Below are positions 43,483 through 57,700 of a stretch of 64,000 nt of DNA, piece by piece. The stretch's first letter is position 1. Each line of letters begins with the position of its first letter. Position numbers and translations under genes: made by a program. Where the stretch lies: positions 81,514,124-81,578,123 of the forward strand of contig CM049308.1 of the NCBI GenBank assembly GCA_026874595.1, in the 5' to 3' direction. Below the pieces are notes generated by a model. That model ran no database searches. It saw only the letters and a list, made by a program, of their open reading frames with translations, and was not told the DNA's origin. The stretch is from Sipunculus nudus. Lineage: Eukaryota; Annelida; Sipuncula; Golfingiida; Sipunculidae.

Positions 43483-43543
43483 ATGGCGACAAATCGGCAA
43501 CACGTGAATTTATTTGTGGGAGCTGAAACTGGACTTGTTAAAG
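43483..43543 (+). CDS. WDR74: WDR74 exon 1
   Basis: Encodes MATNRQHVNLFVGAETGLVK; donor AAAG/GTAAAT. Same position as human WNHVWVGTETGILK. Confidence 0.92.
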
Positions 43544-44435
43544 GTAAATGTGCAGATTTACTTCAGACAAAATTGTCATCTGAAATTTCATATCGAATTG
43601 TTACCATGGAGGATCCCCTGCTGACCTAAGACAAAGCCTGTATTATGATGTGGCAGTGGGGTAAAATTGTAATCCCAGTTGGACGACATCCACTGAGTCG
43701 TGATGTAAAAGGGGCACTCGGTAAAACCCGGAATTTCCGCGGAATTTCCGAGGATATTCCGAGATTCCTCGGAATAAAAGTTTGAGCCATTTCCCTCAGC
43801 AGAAGATCCTTGAAAGTAGGAAAAAAGTTCACATACATATAAAATGAATAATTATCTTCCTATTTCTTTGGGGTTTCGTTCTAATCCTCGACTTTTAAAG
43901 GCGTATTCTACGGTTTTCCGAGCCAGATCTGACCGGCCCGGGACGGCCTTGTTTATGGTAGATCATACCTAAATCCGGTGGTTTCATGAGAATTCGTGGA
44001 GAGTATAAACAGCTGACAGGCCTGGATAAAAAGGATATAGCCAGTAAAGAGAGTGAATTGTAGATTTATCAGATATACTCCTCTTACTGATAATAAGATC
44101 ATGAAATATTGTGGAAGGCCACAACTAAAGAAAGGGGCAGGGCATGGAGAGAGATTCTACAATTAATGGAAGTGGCATGACATTTGGACAGGGAGGCTAC
44201 AGCAGTATCAGTGTCTACAAGTGTCTTCATTTACCACTGGCATTATTAAAATTCTATTTTTTATTAGTCCAATGAACAAAGGAACACATTTGAAAACAAA
44301 ATCATTTATTAACAACTGAACCATAACAATCAAATGAAATATGTACAAATTGAAAGTAAATTAAGCCTCATGAAATACACCTGATACCACAATGAAATAT
44401 TGAATTTAAAATACCAATGTAATGATTTTAAATAT

Positions 44436-44473
<38 letters not shown>

Positions 44474-45668
44474 ACATTTTATTACTATTAATTTACTATC
44501 TATAGACCTAATATATGAAATCATAATGTAATTAAAGCGCTATAGAAGAATTAAACGAATAAACGATGTAACCCAACAGGTAATAATTAATTTGTCAACA
44601 GGAATGCAGAAAGCTGCAGTTTTTTTATGTGGTTTTGAGTGGGCCCGGTCGCCGTGAGTCTGGATTTTCCGGGAATTCTCCAGGCGCTTCCAAAATATTA
44701 GTAAACATGGCAGTCGTGCAGGGCTGTTTGAAAAGATGTTAAAAAAATCGTACGCTGTACCTTAATAAGTCGAGGATTAGAACAGAACCCTGAATAAATG
44801 GGAAGATAATTGTTAATTCTTCAGGTATGGGTACTTTTTTCTACTGTCAAGGATCCTCTGCCGAGGGAAATGGCTCAAACTTTTATTCCGAGGGATCTCG
44901 GAAATTCCGAGGAAATTCCGGGTTTTACCGAGTGCCTGTAAAAGGGTATATCTAAAACCCGGAGATCTCTGACCGGAGATCAAAATAAACCCGGAGATCG
45001 CGATATCTTAATTAATAAGGCAGCAATAAGTATTAAACGTTCCCCTTGACATTTCTAAATGACATCCGCATCGAATATGATACTTAATTTGCAAGTGCAC
45101 AAAGTATTTATTCAGTTATCCACGGAAACCTCACCTGGAGACGACCCGGAGACTGCCATCTTGCCAGGGCACTCGGTAAAACCCGGAATATCCAAGGAAT
45201 ATCCTCGGAAATTCCGAGATATTTCGGAATAAATGTTTAAGTGATTTTCCTCGTCGGACGACTCGAGAAAGTCGGAAAAAGTACCCATAGCTAAAGAATG
45301 AATAATGATATTCCCATTTCTTTTGGATTCAGTTCTAATCTTTGCCTTATTAAGGTACAGCGGACGATTTTATGAACATCTTTTTAAAAAGCCATGGACG
45401 AGCGCCATGGTTGCTAGGCCTAATATTTTGGAAGCGTCAGGAGAATTTCTGGAGAATCGAGCCCCACGTCAACTTGGCCTGCCCACTAAAAATCCCATAA
45501 GTAAAAACTTGTTCTCCATTTCTGTTGACAAATTAATTTGTACCTGTTGCATAACATCGTTTAATTCTTTTACAGCACATTATTTTTATTATTATTTCAT
45601 ATATAAGGTCTATAGATTATAATGTTAAATGGTATAGTAAAATGTACAAGTATGCAGATAATCGAATA

Positions 45669-45710
<42 letters not shown>

Positions 45711-48700
45711 ATATTTATGATTACTTAAAATCATGTACTAATATTCAGAATTGTGTCAAATAGTAAATGTACGAGTATTCATTTACTTTATCTGAATGTT
45801 TCATTTGTAAATTGTTCATACACAGACACAAGGTATAACGTGTATTTCATGATTTCACTTTTCATTTTTAAATATTTAAAAAATTGTCAATAGGTATAAC
45901 ATGTATTTGACATGATGACCATTTCACTTTTCATTATGTAAATATTTCATTTCTTGACACCTGGTGTAACATGTACTTCATTATCAATTTACTTTTCATT
46001 TGTAAATATTTCCTACATTGTGTCTACAATAGTTTATTGTGTCTCAAATTCATCAATAAGGATAGGAAAACAGGACACAGCCCTATATTAATTCCTCTCC
46101 TCTCTTTCATACATTGTCACCTGGTAATTAACGTACATATTGTATTTCAAGCTGAAGATTTCACTTTTCATTTGTAAATATAATACAAACATTAACACTT
46201 AGTAAAGCGAGTGCATTACATGATCATTTTACTTTTCATTTGTACATAATGCATAAACTGACACCTGGTAATAACTTGTATTTCATCTTTTTACTTGTCA
46301 TTTGTAAATATTTCATACATTGATAACTGATATCTGGTGTATTTCATGAGGCTAAATTTACTTTTAATATGTAAATGTTTCATTTGATTATTATTGGTCA
46401 GTTGTTTTCTTTGTTCTTAACTAAAACAATATAGAATTTTTAATAATTCCAGCGGTAAATGTAGACACAGATATACTGTTGAAGCCTCCATGTCCCGCCC
46501 CTTTCTTTAGTTGTGGCCTTCCACAATATTCCATAATCTTATTATCAGTAAGAGGAGTATATATGATAAATCTCAAATATACTCGCTTTACTGGCGATTT
46601 GGCCATATCAACGACAAATTTGGCCGATCAATTTGCAAGTCAACGACAAATTCCTGGAACTGAAGGCTAATAAATGTTATCTTATCTTACCTTATCTTAT
46701 CTTATATCCATTTTAACTGAACCTGTCAGCTGTTTATAATCTCCCAGAATTCTACTAAAACCGCCAGATTTAGGTATGATCCACCATAAACTTTGCCTTC
46801 TTCCCGGGAAGGTCAGATCTGGCTCAGAAAAACGTAGAATACACATTAATAAGTAGAAGATTAGAACTGAACCCTGAAGAAATAGGAAGATTATTATTCA
46901 ATTTATAGGTTGAGGTACCTTTTTCTAACTGTCATGGGTCCTCCGACGAGGGAAATCGCTTAAACTTTTATTCCGAGATATCTCGGAATTTCCGAGGATT
47001 TTCTGCGGATATTCCGGGTTTTACCGAGTGCCTCTTGCCAGGACGATCTCCGGGTCGTCTCCGGGTGAGGTTTCCGTGGATAACTGAATAAATACTTTGT
47101 GCACTTGCAAATTAAGTATCATATTCGATGCGGATGTCATTTAGAAATGTCAAGGGGAACGTTTAATACTTATTGCTGCCTTATTAATTAAGATATCTCG
47201 ATCTCCGGGTTTATTTTGATCTCCGGCCGGAGATCTCCGGGTTTTAGATACACCTGATGTAAAAGTGGTCGTTCGATGAGTCACACACCCGTTAGCCGCC
47301 TGAAGCGACGAAACGTCTTGCACGGTTAACAGCCAACAGTTTTGTCGCCTCTCCATATATAGAGATAAGTGGGATTTGACCACAATACAATCATATTTTC
47401 CGGAAAATGTAGTTTATTTTCAGTTTCACGGATGGGGTGACATTTAAGTTTAAACTTCTTCACCATGGCAAAAGTATCTTATTTTCAATACAGGGGCAAC
47501 ATATTGGCAACTGTAAGTGCATTTTATTTTAGTTATTGTGTATTTTGGTCTAAGAAGACACAGGTCATACTGCTCATGACCGCCATGACAGAAGCAGCAA
47601 GAATTTTTATGTAGCAGTGATAATTCTTGGTGAACTGGTCCAGTTTTATAAGAGATATAGACTTAATTAAGCAGGGAATTTACGCAATTAGCTTATCATA
47701 ACAGAATTTTGTCTTTAAAAATGAGATACAAGAGTTACTGAGGTTTTTTCTTTTTATAGGCACAAATAATATTGAGCTAAGAATCCCACCCAAGTGCATA
47801 TGTGGGGTGGTGACTATAAAATGTACTCTCAGATATATCTAATTAACATTTTATAGTCACCCTTGATGGCTACACACCCATTAGACAGATTATCACTATA
47901 GCCCACCAAGCCTTGTGTCAGACAATAAAAACATATCTTGGGAGAGTATATTATCTTCAGTGTACTGAGGCCATTCAGTCATACCATTTACACTGACATG
48001 CCAAATTTATCAATGGACACGGTTGTCTCTGGGGAATTGACCCCACAGACTCAGGATCTTGAATCCAACACACTACAGTCCGATTACTCCTGTTAGCCTG
48101 ATTTTTCACAATTATCCCAAGGAAAGACACACTTGCCAAACAAAAATGGTAGCCACGATGGGTGACTAAAATGTTAATATACCTGAGAATACATTTAGTC
48201 ACTACCCTATGTATTCACTAGGGTGAGATTCAAAGCTCAGTATAATCTGTGTCTATATAAGGGAGTAAACCCATCAGTATATCAGGTAACTCATTTTTTA
48301 AAGACAAAATTCAGTTATGCATAAATTCCTAATTTAAATATGTCTATTACCCGTAAATAATGGGTCCAGAACACAAAGCATTGTCACGTCTAGATATAAA
48401 TTATTACTACTTCTGTCATGGCAGTTATAAGCAGTACAACCTGTGTCTTCTTGGACCAAAATACACAATAACTCAAGTAAAATGCAGTTACAGTTGCCAA
48501 TATGTTGCAGTTGTATAGAATATAAGATACTTTTGTTATGCCGAAGTTGTTCTAATGTTACCCCATCCATGAAACTGATAAGAAAACTGCATTTTACATC
48601 TATTATGTTGTCTTCACTGTTCTCTACCACGTCAATTTCATAGGTTGGTGATAAGATTTCTTTACAAAATAGACTAGTTTCTCAAAAAATGTTTAAAAAA

Positions 48701-51700
48701 TTGTTTACAGGCAAATGAGGTAAGCTATGATTAAAAAAAAATTAATGACATATTTTCCTCTTTCTGTCACAGAGTCAGTAAGTTTTTCCTATTTTAGCGA
48801 ACCTTTGGGCTTATGCGATGGTGCAGTGTTGTCCATTGTGCGTCATCTATATGTTAACCATAGCTATCTCAAAAATGGCCGGAGCTAGCATCACCAAATT
48901 TTTTGCAAATAATCAGTCATCCAAAAAACTACATCAGATTTTTTTATTTTTTTCTAACTGCATTTTCTTAGATTTTATAGGGAAAAAGCTAAAAAGCTTT
49001 AAAAATCTTCTCCTCAGAAACTGTCCAGCCAAATTGTCCAATATGTCAGAGAAATGATCCCTGGAACAATCTCTCTCAAGTTTGTTTGAATGTTTCCAGT
49101 TTGGAGATTTTTGGCTGAGTTACAAGAGGTTGAACTTTGTCATCTGTCCAAAAAAGCATATTAAAATTTAAATCTCAGAAACGGCTGGAACTATCATCAC
49201 CAAATTTGGCGCCACCTGCTTCAGCCTTTTTTGTACGGGGTCATCAGTGCCTGTATTAAACACTGAGGGCTACAAAAAACTTCTTCTCTGAAACCATATG
49301 GCCAAAATGTTTAATATGGCATAGAAATGATCCTAGGGTAGTGCTTTCTGAAGTTTGTTCAAATGGTCTCTGTTCAGTGACTTTTGGCTAAGTTATGGGA
49401 AGCTGAATTTAGTCATATGCCGTAACAGCCCATTTGAGCTCAGTGACTACAAAGATCTTCTTCTCAGAAACCACTGGGTCAATTTCTTAAATCTCACACA
49501 TTAATTATTCTCAGATGTTGATAATTCAAGTTTGTTCAAATGGTTTTTGGTTCAGTGCTTTTTGGCTGAGTTACAGGAAGCTGAACTTAGCCAGTTTGCT
49601 GTATCTTCCTATATGAGTTATAAACCTGCAACACTTTTTTCGACTGATGCCACTGAAGCCAGTTTGTTAAATATTTTACAAGAATAATCCCTACAATAAT
49701 TCTTATAATAATTGTCATAAATGGTTCCTCATGAATGATTTTTGGCTGAATTATGGAGATTGAATTGAGTAATTTTACCATATATGTTAGCTGTGTGATG
49801 CTGTTACATCTAGCCTGGCACCAGTTTATCAGCATCTATTACATCATGCCACTAGACATTTAGATTTCAGGTTATCTTTGGTTAATATTGACAAGAAAGT
49901 TTTTTTTAAAAGCTTTTAAAAAATATTAGATTTATGATTTAAGTTATTCATCAAACCAGGCTATGTTACAATTATGGATATATAGCTCTCTGTGGCTATA
50001 TAAAGACAACTCTACATGGATTATAAATTATTGGTATCCCTACTCCACTTAATTCAAGAATTTGCCATCAGTGAGATATATCTGTATTTTAATTTTGCAT
50101 TCAGTATGCATCTGTAATAATTTTACATATATTCCTGATTTCTTTTTTTATTAAAAGTCAGCTGATAAGCATTTTGTATTGGAAAAATAAATTTCAAAGT
50201 TTTTTCAAGTAGGGGCCGCTTTTGTGTACAGATGGCAGCACTTGGTTAACCATTGGCAGATTGCCAGTGCCTTGATGTTGGCCGTTAGCCAAGATGATGT
50301 CAGCTCAGTTCACTCAGTGCAGTAGCTGCATTCTATTTATAGCTTTGGCAGACTGCCAACTGTGTCAGATTATGCAACAGGTCAAGAGACTTAGTGCAGC
50401 TAAGTACAGGTCAAAAGTTCACTCAGTCTAGCCAGGTGCAGGTCACGAGTTCACTCAGTGAAGTAGCTTGAAGCAGCAATTTGTCACAGTTCACTCATGG
50501 GCAACTGCCTTACTCACCTAAGCCTCGTCAGCCCAGTGCATCAAACTCAAGGGAAGGTTGATAAGGGATAAAATTACTTATATCTCGGCAGTGGTTTGAC
50601 ATATCTGCTTAAAATTATGCAGGTTTATACATCTTGGATAGCTTTCTGGATTTTGTGGCAGGTGGTGCCACCTACATTTATGTATACGCTGCAGACATTC
50701 AGGCCTATATCTCAGGACTGGTTTGACATATCCTCCTGAAATTTTGCATGTGTATAGATCTAACATAGCTCTTGATCATAGGCAAAACTGGGGGCGCCAC
50801 CTGCAACCATTTTTTCACAGTGTCCATTTGTTCATCTACCTTGGGATAAAATCACTAAAATCTCGGCAGTGGTTTGACTTATCAGCTTAAAATTTTGCAT
50901 GTTTATACATCTTGGATAGCTTTCTTCATTTTGTTGCAGGTGGCACCACCTACATTTATGTGTTCGCTGCAGACATTCAGGCTTATATCTCAGGACTGGT
51001 TTGACATATCCCCCTGAAATTTTGCATGTGTATAGATCTTACATAGCTCTTTATCATACACAAATTTTGTGGCGCCACCTGCCACCATTTTTGCACAGCG
51101 TCCTTCTGTTTGTCTGTTGTGGGATAAAATCACTCGTATATAAACAAGTAGTGGTTTGACTTATCTGCCAAAAATTGTGCATATGTATACAACTTGGACA
51201 GTTTTCTGGATTTTGTGGTAGGTGGCACAACCTACGAACACATTTCAGCTGCAGACATCCAGGCTATTATGCAACACACCTCACTCTATTTCCCCTTGCA
51301 ACTCAATCCATGCCTCACTTCACCCGCCCCACTCTGATTTTGGCAGATACACGTAGTCCCTTTGTGGACTACCTGTATTCTAGTTTTTGTATTGTGTGCA
51401 CCCATGCAAAAATTTCAGCAGTGATGTTTGTTTAATTGTTTCTTGTTCTAAGTGTTTAGTACTTGTATTGTTCATATACATGTTACACATGTTCTTGAAA
51501 AGAAATGGTCCAGCATTAAAGCATTATACCTGGTGTAATCTCATCAGGTTTGCATTAGGCCTGTAGGCCTTGTTTTACTTGCCAAAAAAATAATTGTGAA
51601 AAAACAGGTGGACAGGGGTGATGGAGTGTGTAGTAACTGAGTCATGGAGGACCGAATTCCTGCTCCTTTTGGTGTATTTCAGGGGTAGATTTCAAAACAG

Positions 51701-54700
51701 GGGGATTTTAAAATAGCGGGATTCACTAGGAAGGATACTGGGGTACTCATGCCAACATCAGTATCAGTATTATATTATAATTTATAATTGGAAATTATAA
51801 GAAAAAAAGCAAATGTTTAAAATAATTCAGTAACTAGCTGTCATATGGAAAGTATAAACTGTGTTCTATGCTATTGCTTCAAGGGCTGCACATGATAAAA
51901 ATCTGCACATAAGAGAAATTTATTGGAAAGAGCTAAGGGGTCAGCTGTTAACAATACCTGCCAGTCATGGTCATGGCAAAGAATTTCACAGATTTTCAAT
52001 ACAAAACATTAAAGTAGAAACATTCATTAATATACACTTGGTGGATAATACATGGAATGTGGTAGGAATTGTCCTTGCAAGGCTTTTCAGATTCCTCCTG
52101 AACCAGTGGAATGTCACCTTGATTGGTGTGGTTGCAACAGTTGCATAAACATAAATATTTATATATATAACTAAGTCTAACAAATATTTTATTAATATCT
52201 AGTTATTTTAAAACCCACTATGAATTTCCATATCAGTATTGGTAGTTTCAGTCATAATATGTTTGCTGTGTTCCAGGTGTAAACCTGCATAAGAGGACAT
52301 GGAGCAACCTGAACAAGGTGGACCAGGTAGACAAGAGCAGAGAAATCAGGGCCATGACATGGGGTGATGACCAACAGTCTCAGGTGCACATACACACAAA
52401 CCAACACACTTTTCCTATGACCATTTCACAAAAGACAAGCCTAAATTAAGCAGAATCTCATATAACCGTACATTATTTAACAGAAACTTGTTTATCAGTT
52501 TAGAAAATTAAATTTTCCTTGAACGAACCAAATGTAAGTGGAACCTGTACCATGAGTAATATAAATGTCTGTACCCTGTACAATATCCTAGTACATAAAT
52601 GTATGAATTTTTATCTGATTGATGCTTTGTTTCATTGACTTGTTTTGTCAACCTGTTAGGCCTAGATCTCAGAGGTAATATCAAATATGGTCATATACTA
52701 AACATACATGTACTTCAATACAAATCATTTCATAGAAAAATTGACAAAGATCTGACTTACACATATCGTGATATCAGATTATAGCTAAAATGTTTTAGAC
52801 CATCAGTTATGAAGTCCAATGACAGACATCCATCATTTATCAGTTACCAGTTTTCTTCATCAAGCCTTGATATAATTTTCATGTTTTAACTGATAAGTGT
52901 GACTAGTTGCACCATTCATTAAATCCTGTATGAATTTAAACCTAAACATGTTACAGATTTGCTGTGGTTTGCGAGACAGAACAGTTTTGACGTATGGAAT
53001 AGAAGAGGAGGAAGTCCTAGCTACAGACAGATTCCTGGGAGGCGAGGGATCCTTCACAGGCCTCGCTAAACATGAAGGGTAAGGATTAACATACGTCAGA
53101 TGGATTAAAGGGACATAATCAGGAGCAATATTATGCTTATTCTTTCAAACTATCAGTTCACTTTTGCTTTATTCCAAAGTTTCCAGGCAAAACCATCCCA
53201 GCACATGGTCTCATTACTTCCTTTTGAGCTGTTTAACACCTTGTTATGGTTTTGCATTTTAGAAAACACAGTGCACATGTCTTGTTTACAATAAAAAGGC
53301 CAATTGACCTTAGGTCTGTTTTTGTGCATGCATGACAGATCCAAAACAAAGAGTAGTCCAAACTAGTCCATACATGAACCTTCCTGTCTACTGATATATG
53401 TCTGCTGGATGGACATTATGGTCCATCTGCCAAATGTAAATTCATTGTAGAATCTGTCGTAACAGATTTGTACGATAGGTCCAGGGGCTTCACTGCAAAT
53501 GGCACAGGTAGCACAGGTTGTGTATCGAGTCCCAGGCCTGAGTCACTGCAACATGATGTTTCAACCAGCAGGAATGTGAATTACATGTTTGGAGCCAAGT
53601 CAGTCTGGGCATCTCCTGATTGACAGGTGTTGTGGCCCAGGCGCTGCGCTTTTTTTATGCCTGTGACAAACCTGGTCCACTCTTTTCAAATCTCATGTAC
53701 AGGAGTAACCCAATGGTTTCAGTGTATTATTTTGGCAGGTACCAGTTTATTTAAAAGAGAAGACTTTTTTCATGTTAATTTGACATGCTTTACAGGTGAT
53801 TAGACCCCTTATAATCTTCTGTATCCCTGTAATAAATAAAGCAATTTATTAGGTGGCAGATGCTCATACTGCTCCATTACCCCAAACAAGGTCTGGTATT
53901 TTTTCTCATGTTTGTATGTTTGTTTGTTTCCTGATCACTGGAAACATAATAGGGTTTCATGCATGTCCTAATATGTTATTGATTCAAGCTATTTTTCCCC
54001 CTGTCCATGAGGGTCTCCTGTCTCCTCCCTCTCTGTCAAACACAAACTCCATGCCATCAATAGACCTTTACCATTTCACTAGCCACACCTGTCGGCAATA
54101 TTTAACATCTATGGTTCAAGGTTGTGTTATTGGCCCTGTTTCAATAAAGTTAACTTAACACCAATATCACCCATTATTGACGTAAGCCCACCATGAAAAG
54201 ACAAAATTATGTTGCAATATAAGATAAATTAAAGAGGGGGCATTATTTTTAAGCTTTACATATTATAAGACAAGTGAAAAAAGGCGTACATATAAACAGA
54301 CTACTAGTGAAACTGACATGAATCAACAGTTACACAGACGCAGGTAGCTAACAAAATTGGTAACGTCTTTGACAACTGTGAGAACCTTAACAAAACAACT
54401 TGTTCATGAAGAAAAGCTGCTTTTACATCTGACAATCCATGCTTAGTGTGTTAAATAAAATGAAGTTAATAAGGCTGCTTAAAAGCAAAGGAGATGTTCA
54501 TGAACTTTTTATTCATGATATATGAATGTCCCACATATAACCAGATAGCACGAAACCAGGGTTGGGTTTTAGGCTGCCCAAAACCTGTTTTCGGCAGGGC
54601 AGAGCCTAAAACCTGCCTTTAACTGCCTAAAATAGGTTATAACCTGCCTAAAACTGCCTTTAACTGCCTAAAACCTTATTTACCCTCACCTATGACTTGT

Positions 54701-57700
54701 AGTTTAACTATGTTTTATTGATAAACAACTAAATGCATTAAAGAAATATGCTCAACAAATTAAAAATTTAGGATCACTTTATTCAAACTAAACAAATTAA
54801 ACCATGATATAAAAAAAGCAACAAATGAATACAACACTACTACAGGATTTCCTTATGAACACAGTTCTCTGACTCTCCTACCTCCATTACTGCCAATTTA
54901 TAAAAGAATGCTCTTACTTTAAGCTTATAACCAGATACTTTTATTGTTTTTTTGATCACAAGGGATTAAATTTTGTGATAAATGCAAAAGAAGTTTTCCC
55001 GAATTTAAAATTTTGTTCCATTTACACTGATGAATAGTCCTTTATACTGTAGTTTCACTAACATATCATGTATGTTTTGTATGCCTGTAGCTTCAAATGG
55101 CAAAAAGCAATGGATTGATTTTATAAATTATTACAGATCTTTTATGCTAGCCATAAACTAAAAATATGATAATATCCTTTACATTATCTGATAATGAACA
55201 AGAATTTCCACTGTTTGTTTATTCCCTTAGCTAGGTCATCCCTTGTCAAATTTTAAGATTTTGTGCACATACTTATCTTCTCTATAATGATGGATATACT
55301 CTGTTAATTGTATGATGAGATTGTGAAAATGGAATCCTCATGAAACACTATAATAAGTGTAAAACTGAAAATGTGAAAATAGATTACAATGAATATGTTG
55401 CAAACCACAGAATATTCATAATTACTGTTGGGCTGTGTTAAAACCTGAAGGCCTGAGAAACCTACATGTCATGTTCAGGGGTCCTGACTGCATCACTCAG
55501 TAAAAAGTTTGACTCATGAACAGTCTTCAGGGCAAGGGCTTTGATTGCATTTTCCTAGTCATGTATGAAAGTTGACATGAACATCTACTAGGACACAGCA
55601 GTAGGACTTATGACTATTGGGTCTTATGACCCCATCACCCTGATAAATTGTAATTGTATCCGCCAAAACAGAGTTTTGCGGATACTATGTTTTCAGCTGG
55701 CCGCCGCCGCCGCCGCCGCGTAGGTGTCCGGAGAACTCCTCCGTAACCGCTGGGCGGAATTTTCCGAAACCCGGGATTATGTTCGGGTCACATGTGAACT
55801 GCTGCGCCCCGATTTTGTTTTGACCTCTGACCTTTCCTTTGCGCTCTGCGTCCGTTTGTGCGTCTGTTTCCACACATAAACCCACATATCTCGGGAACTG
55901 TTTGACCGATCAGGAAAATTTTTTTGCACAAATGTAGCCCTTGGAGAGCTTTATAACATACACCAAAAATGGTGGCGCCACCTGCAACCATGTTTGCACA
56001 GTGTCCATCTGTTCGTCTGCCTTGGGTTAAAATCACTCATATCTCTGCAGTGACTTGACTAATTCACCTGAAATTGGGCATGCGTAAACATCCTGGATAG
56101 CTTTTCTGATTTTATGACAGGTGGCGCCACCTACATTCACGTTTACGCTGCAGACATCCAAGCTCATATCTCGGGAACCGTTTGACCGATCAGGAAAATT
56201 CTTTTGCACAAATGTAGCCCTTGGAGAGCTTTATAACATACACCAAAAAAGGTGGCGCCACCTGCAACCATGTTTGCACAGTGTCCATTTGTTCGTCTGC
56301 CTTGGGTTAAAATCACTCATATCTCTGCAGTGACTTGACTAATTCACCTGAAATTGGGCATGCGTATACATCCTGGATAGCTTTTCTGATTTTATGACAG
56401 GTGGCGCCACCTACATTCACGTTTACGCTGCAGACATCAAAAGTCATATCTCGGGAACCGTTTGACCGATCAGGAAAATTCTTTTGCACAAATGTAGCCC
56501 TTGGAGAGCTTTATAACATACACCAAAAATGGTGGCGCTACCTGCAACCATGTTTGCACAGTGTCCATCTGTTTGTCTGCCTTGGGTTAAAATCACTCAT
56601 ATCTCTGCAGTGACTTGACTAATTCACCTGAAATTTAGCATGCGTTTACATCCTGGATAGCTTTTCTGATTTTATGACAGGTTGCGCCACCTACATTCAC
56701 GTTTACGCTGCAGACATCCAAGCTCATATCTCAGGAACCGTTTGACCGATCAGGAAAATTTTTTTGCACAAATGTAGCCCTTGGAGAGCTTTATAACATA
56801 CACCGAAAATGGTGGCACCACCTGCAACCATGTTTGCACAGTGTCCATCTGTTCGTCTGCCTTGGGTTAAAATCACTCATATTTCTGCAGTGGTTTGACT
56901 AATTCACCTGAAATTCGGCATGCTTATACATCCTGGATAGCTTTTCTGATTTTATGACAGGTGGCGCCACCTACAATCAAGTTTACGCTGCAGACATCCA
57001 AGCTCATATCTAGGGAACCGTTTGACCGATTGGGCCAAAATTTTGCATGAGTATAAATCTCACATAGCTCTTTATCATACGCAAAACTGGTGGCGCCACC
57101 TGCAGCCATGTTTGCACAGCTCCCATCTGTTTGTCTGCCATGGGATAAAATATCCATGCTAATATGCAACACTTCACCCGTTCCACTCTGATTTAGGCGG
57201 ATACAAGTAGTCGCTTGTCGACTACCCGTATTCTAGTTAGCTTGTCTAATCAGGCATGGCCTCCCCTCTGATAGTGATACCGGGCCTGCCTTACAAGAGG
57301 CATACTGGAGGCTCTATTACATCATTCCAGGTAGCAGGGCACTCATCAGGAAACCCATAGGGGCCTGATAATGACATTACCTTGGCCAATGAAACTATGT
57401 GCCACACAAACATGGTTTTATGCTCCAGACACCTATACAGGCTCTGTGAAGACTGCATGGTGCCAGCCAACAGGAAATCATTACTAATACTTGAAAGCTT
57501 CCAGAAGCCCAGCAAAGCCTTGTGACTGCATCACCCCAGCCTGTTTGGTGCTTTTATAGATCTTTAAGTAAAAAATTTAAACAAATATAGGTTTTGGGCA
57601 CATTTGGTGCATTTGGGGCAGTTTTAACCAGGTTATAACCTACGGTTAAAACCTTCATGCCTAAAACTTGCCAACCCTGCACGAAACAGTTTGTTCTAAA

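Noticed and set aside
56121..56613. Two near-identical 70-residue frames
   Set aside because: They are the same 280-bp repeat unit of the Helitron-like element read twice.
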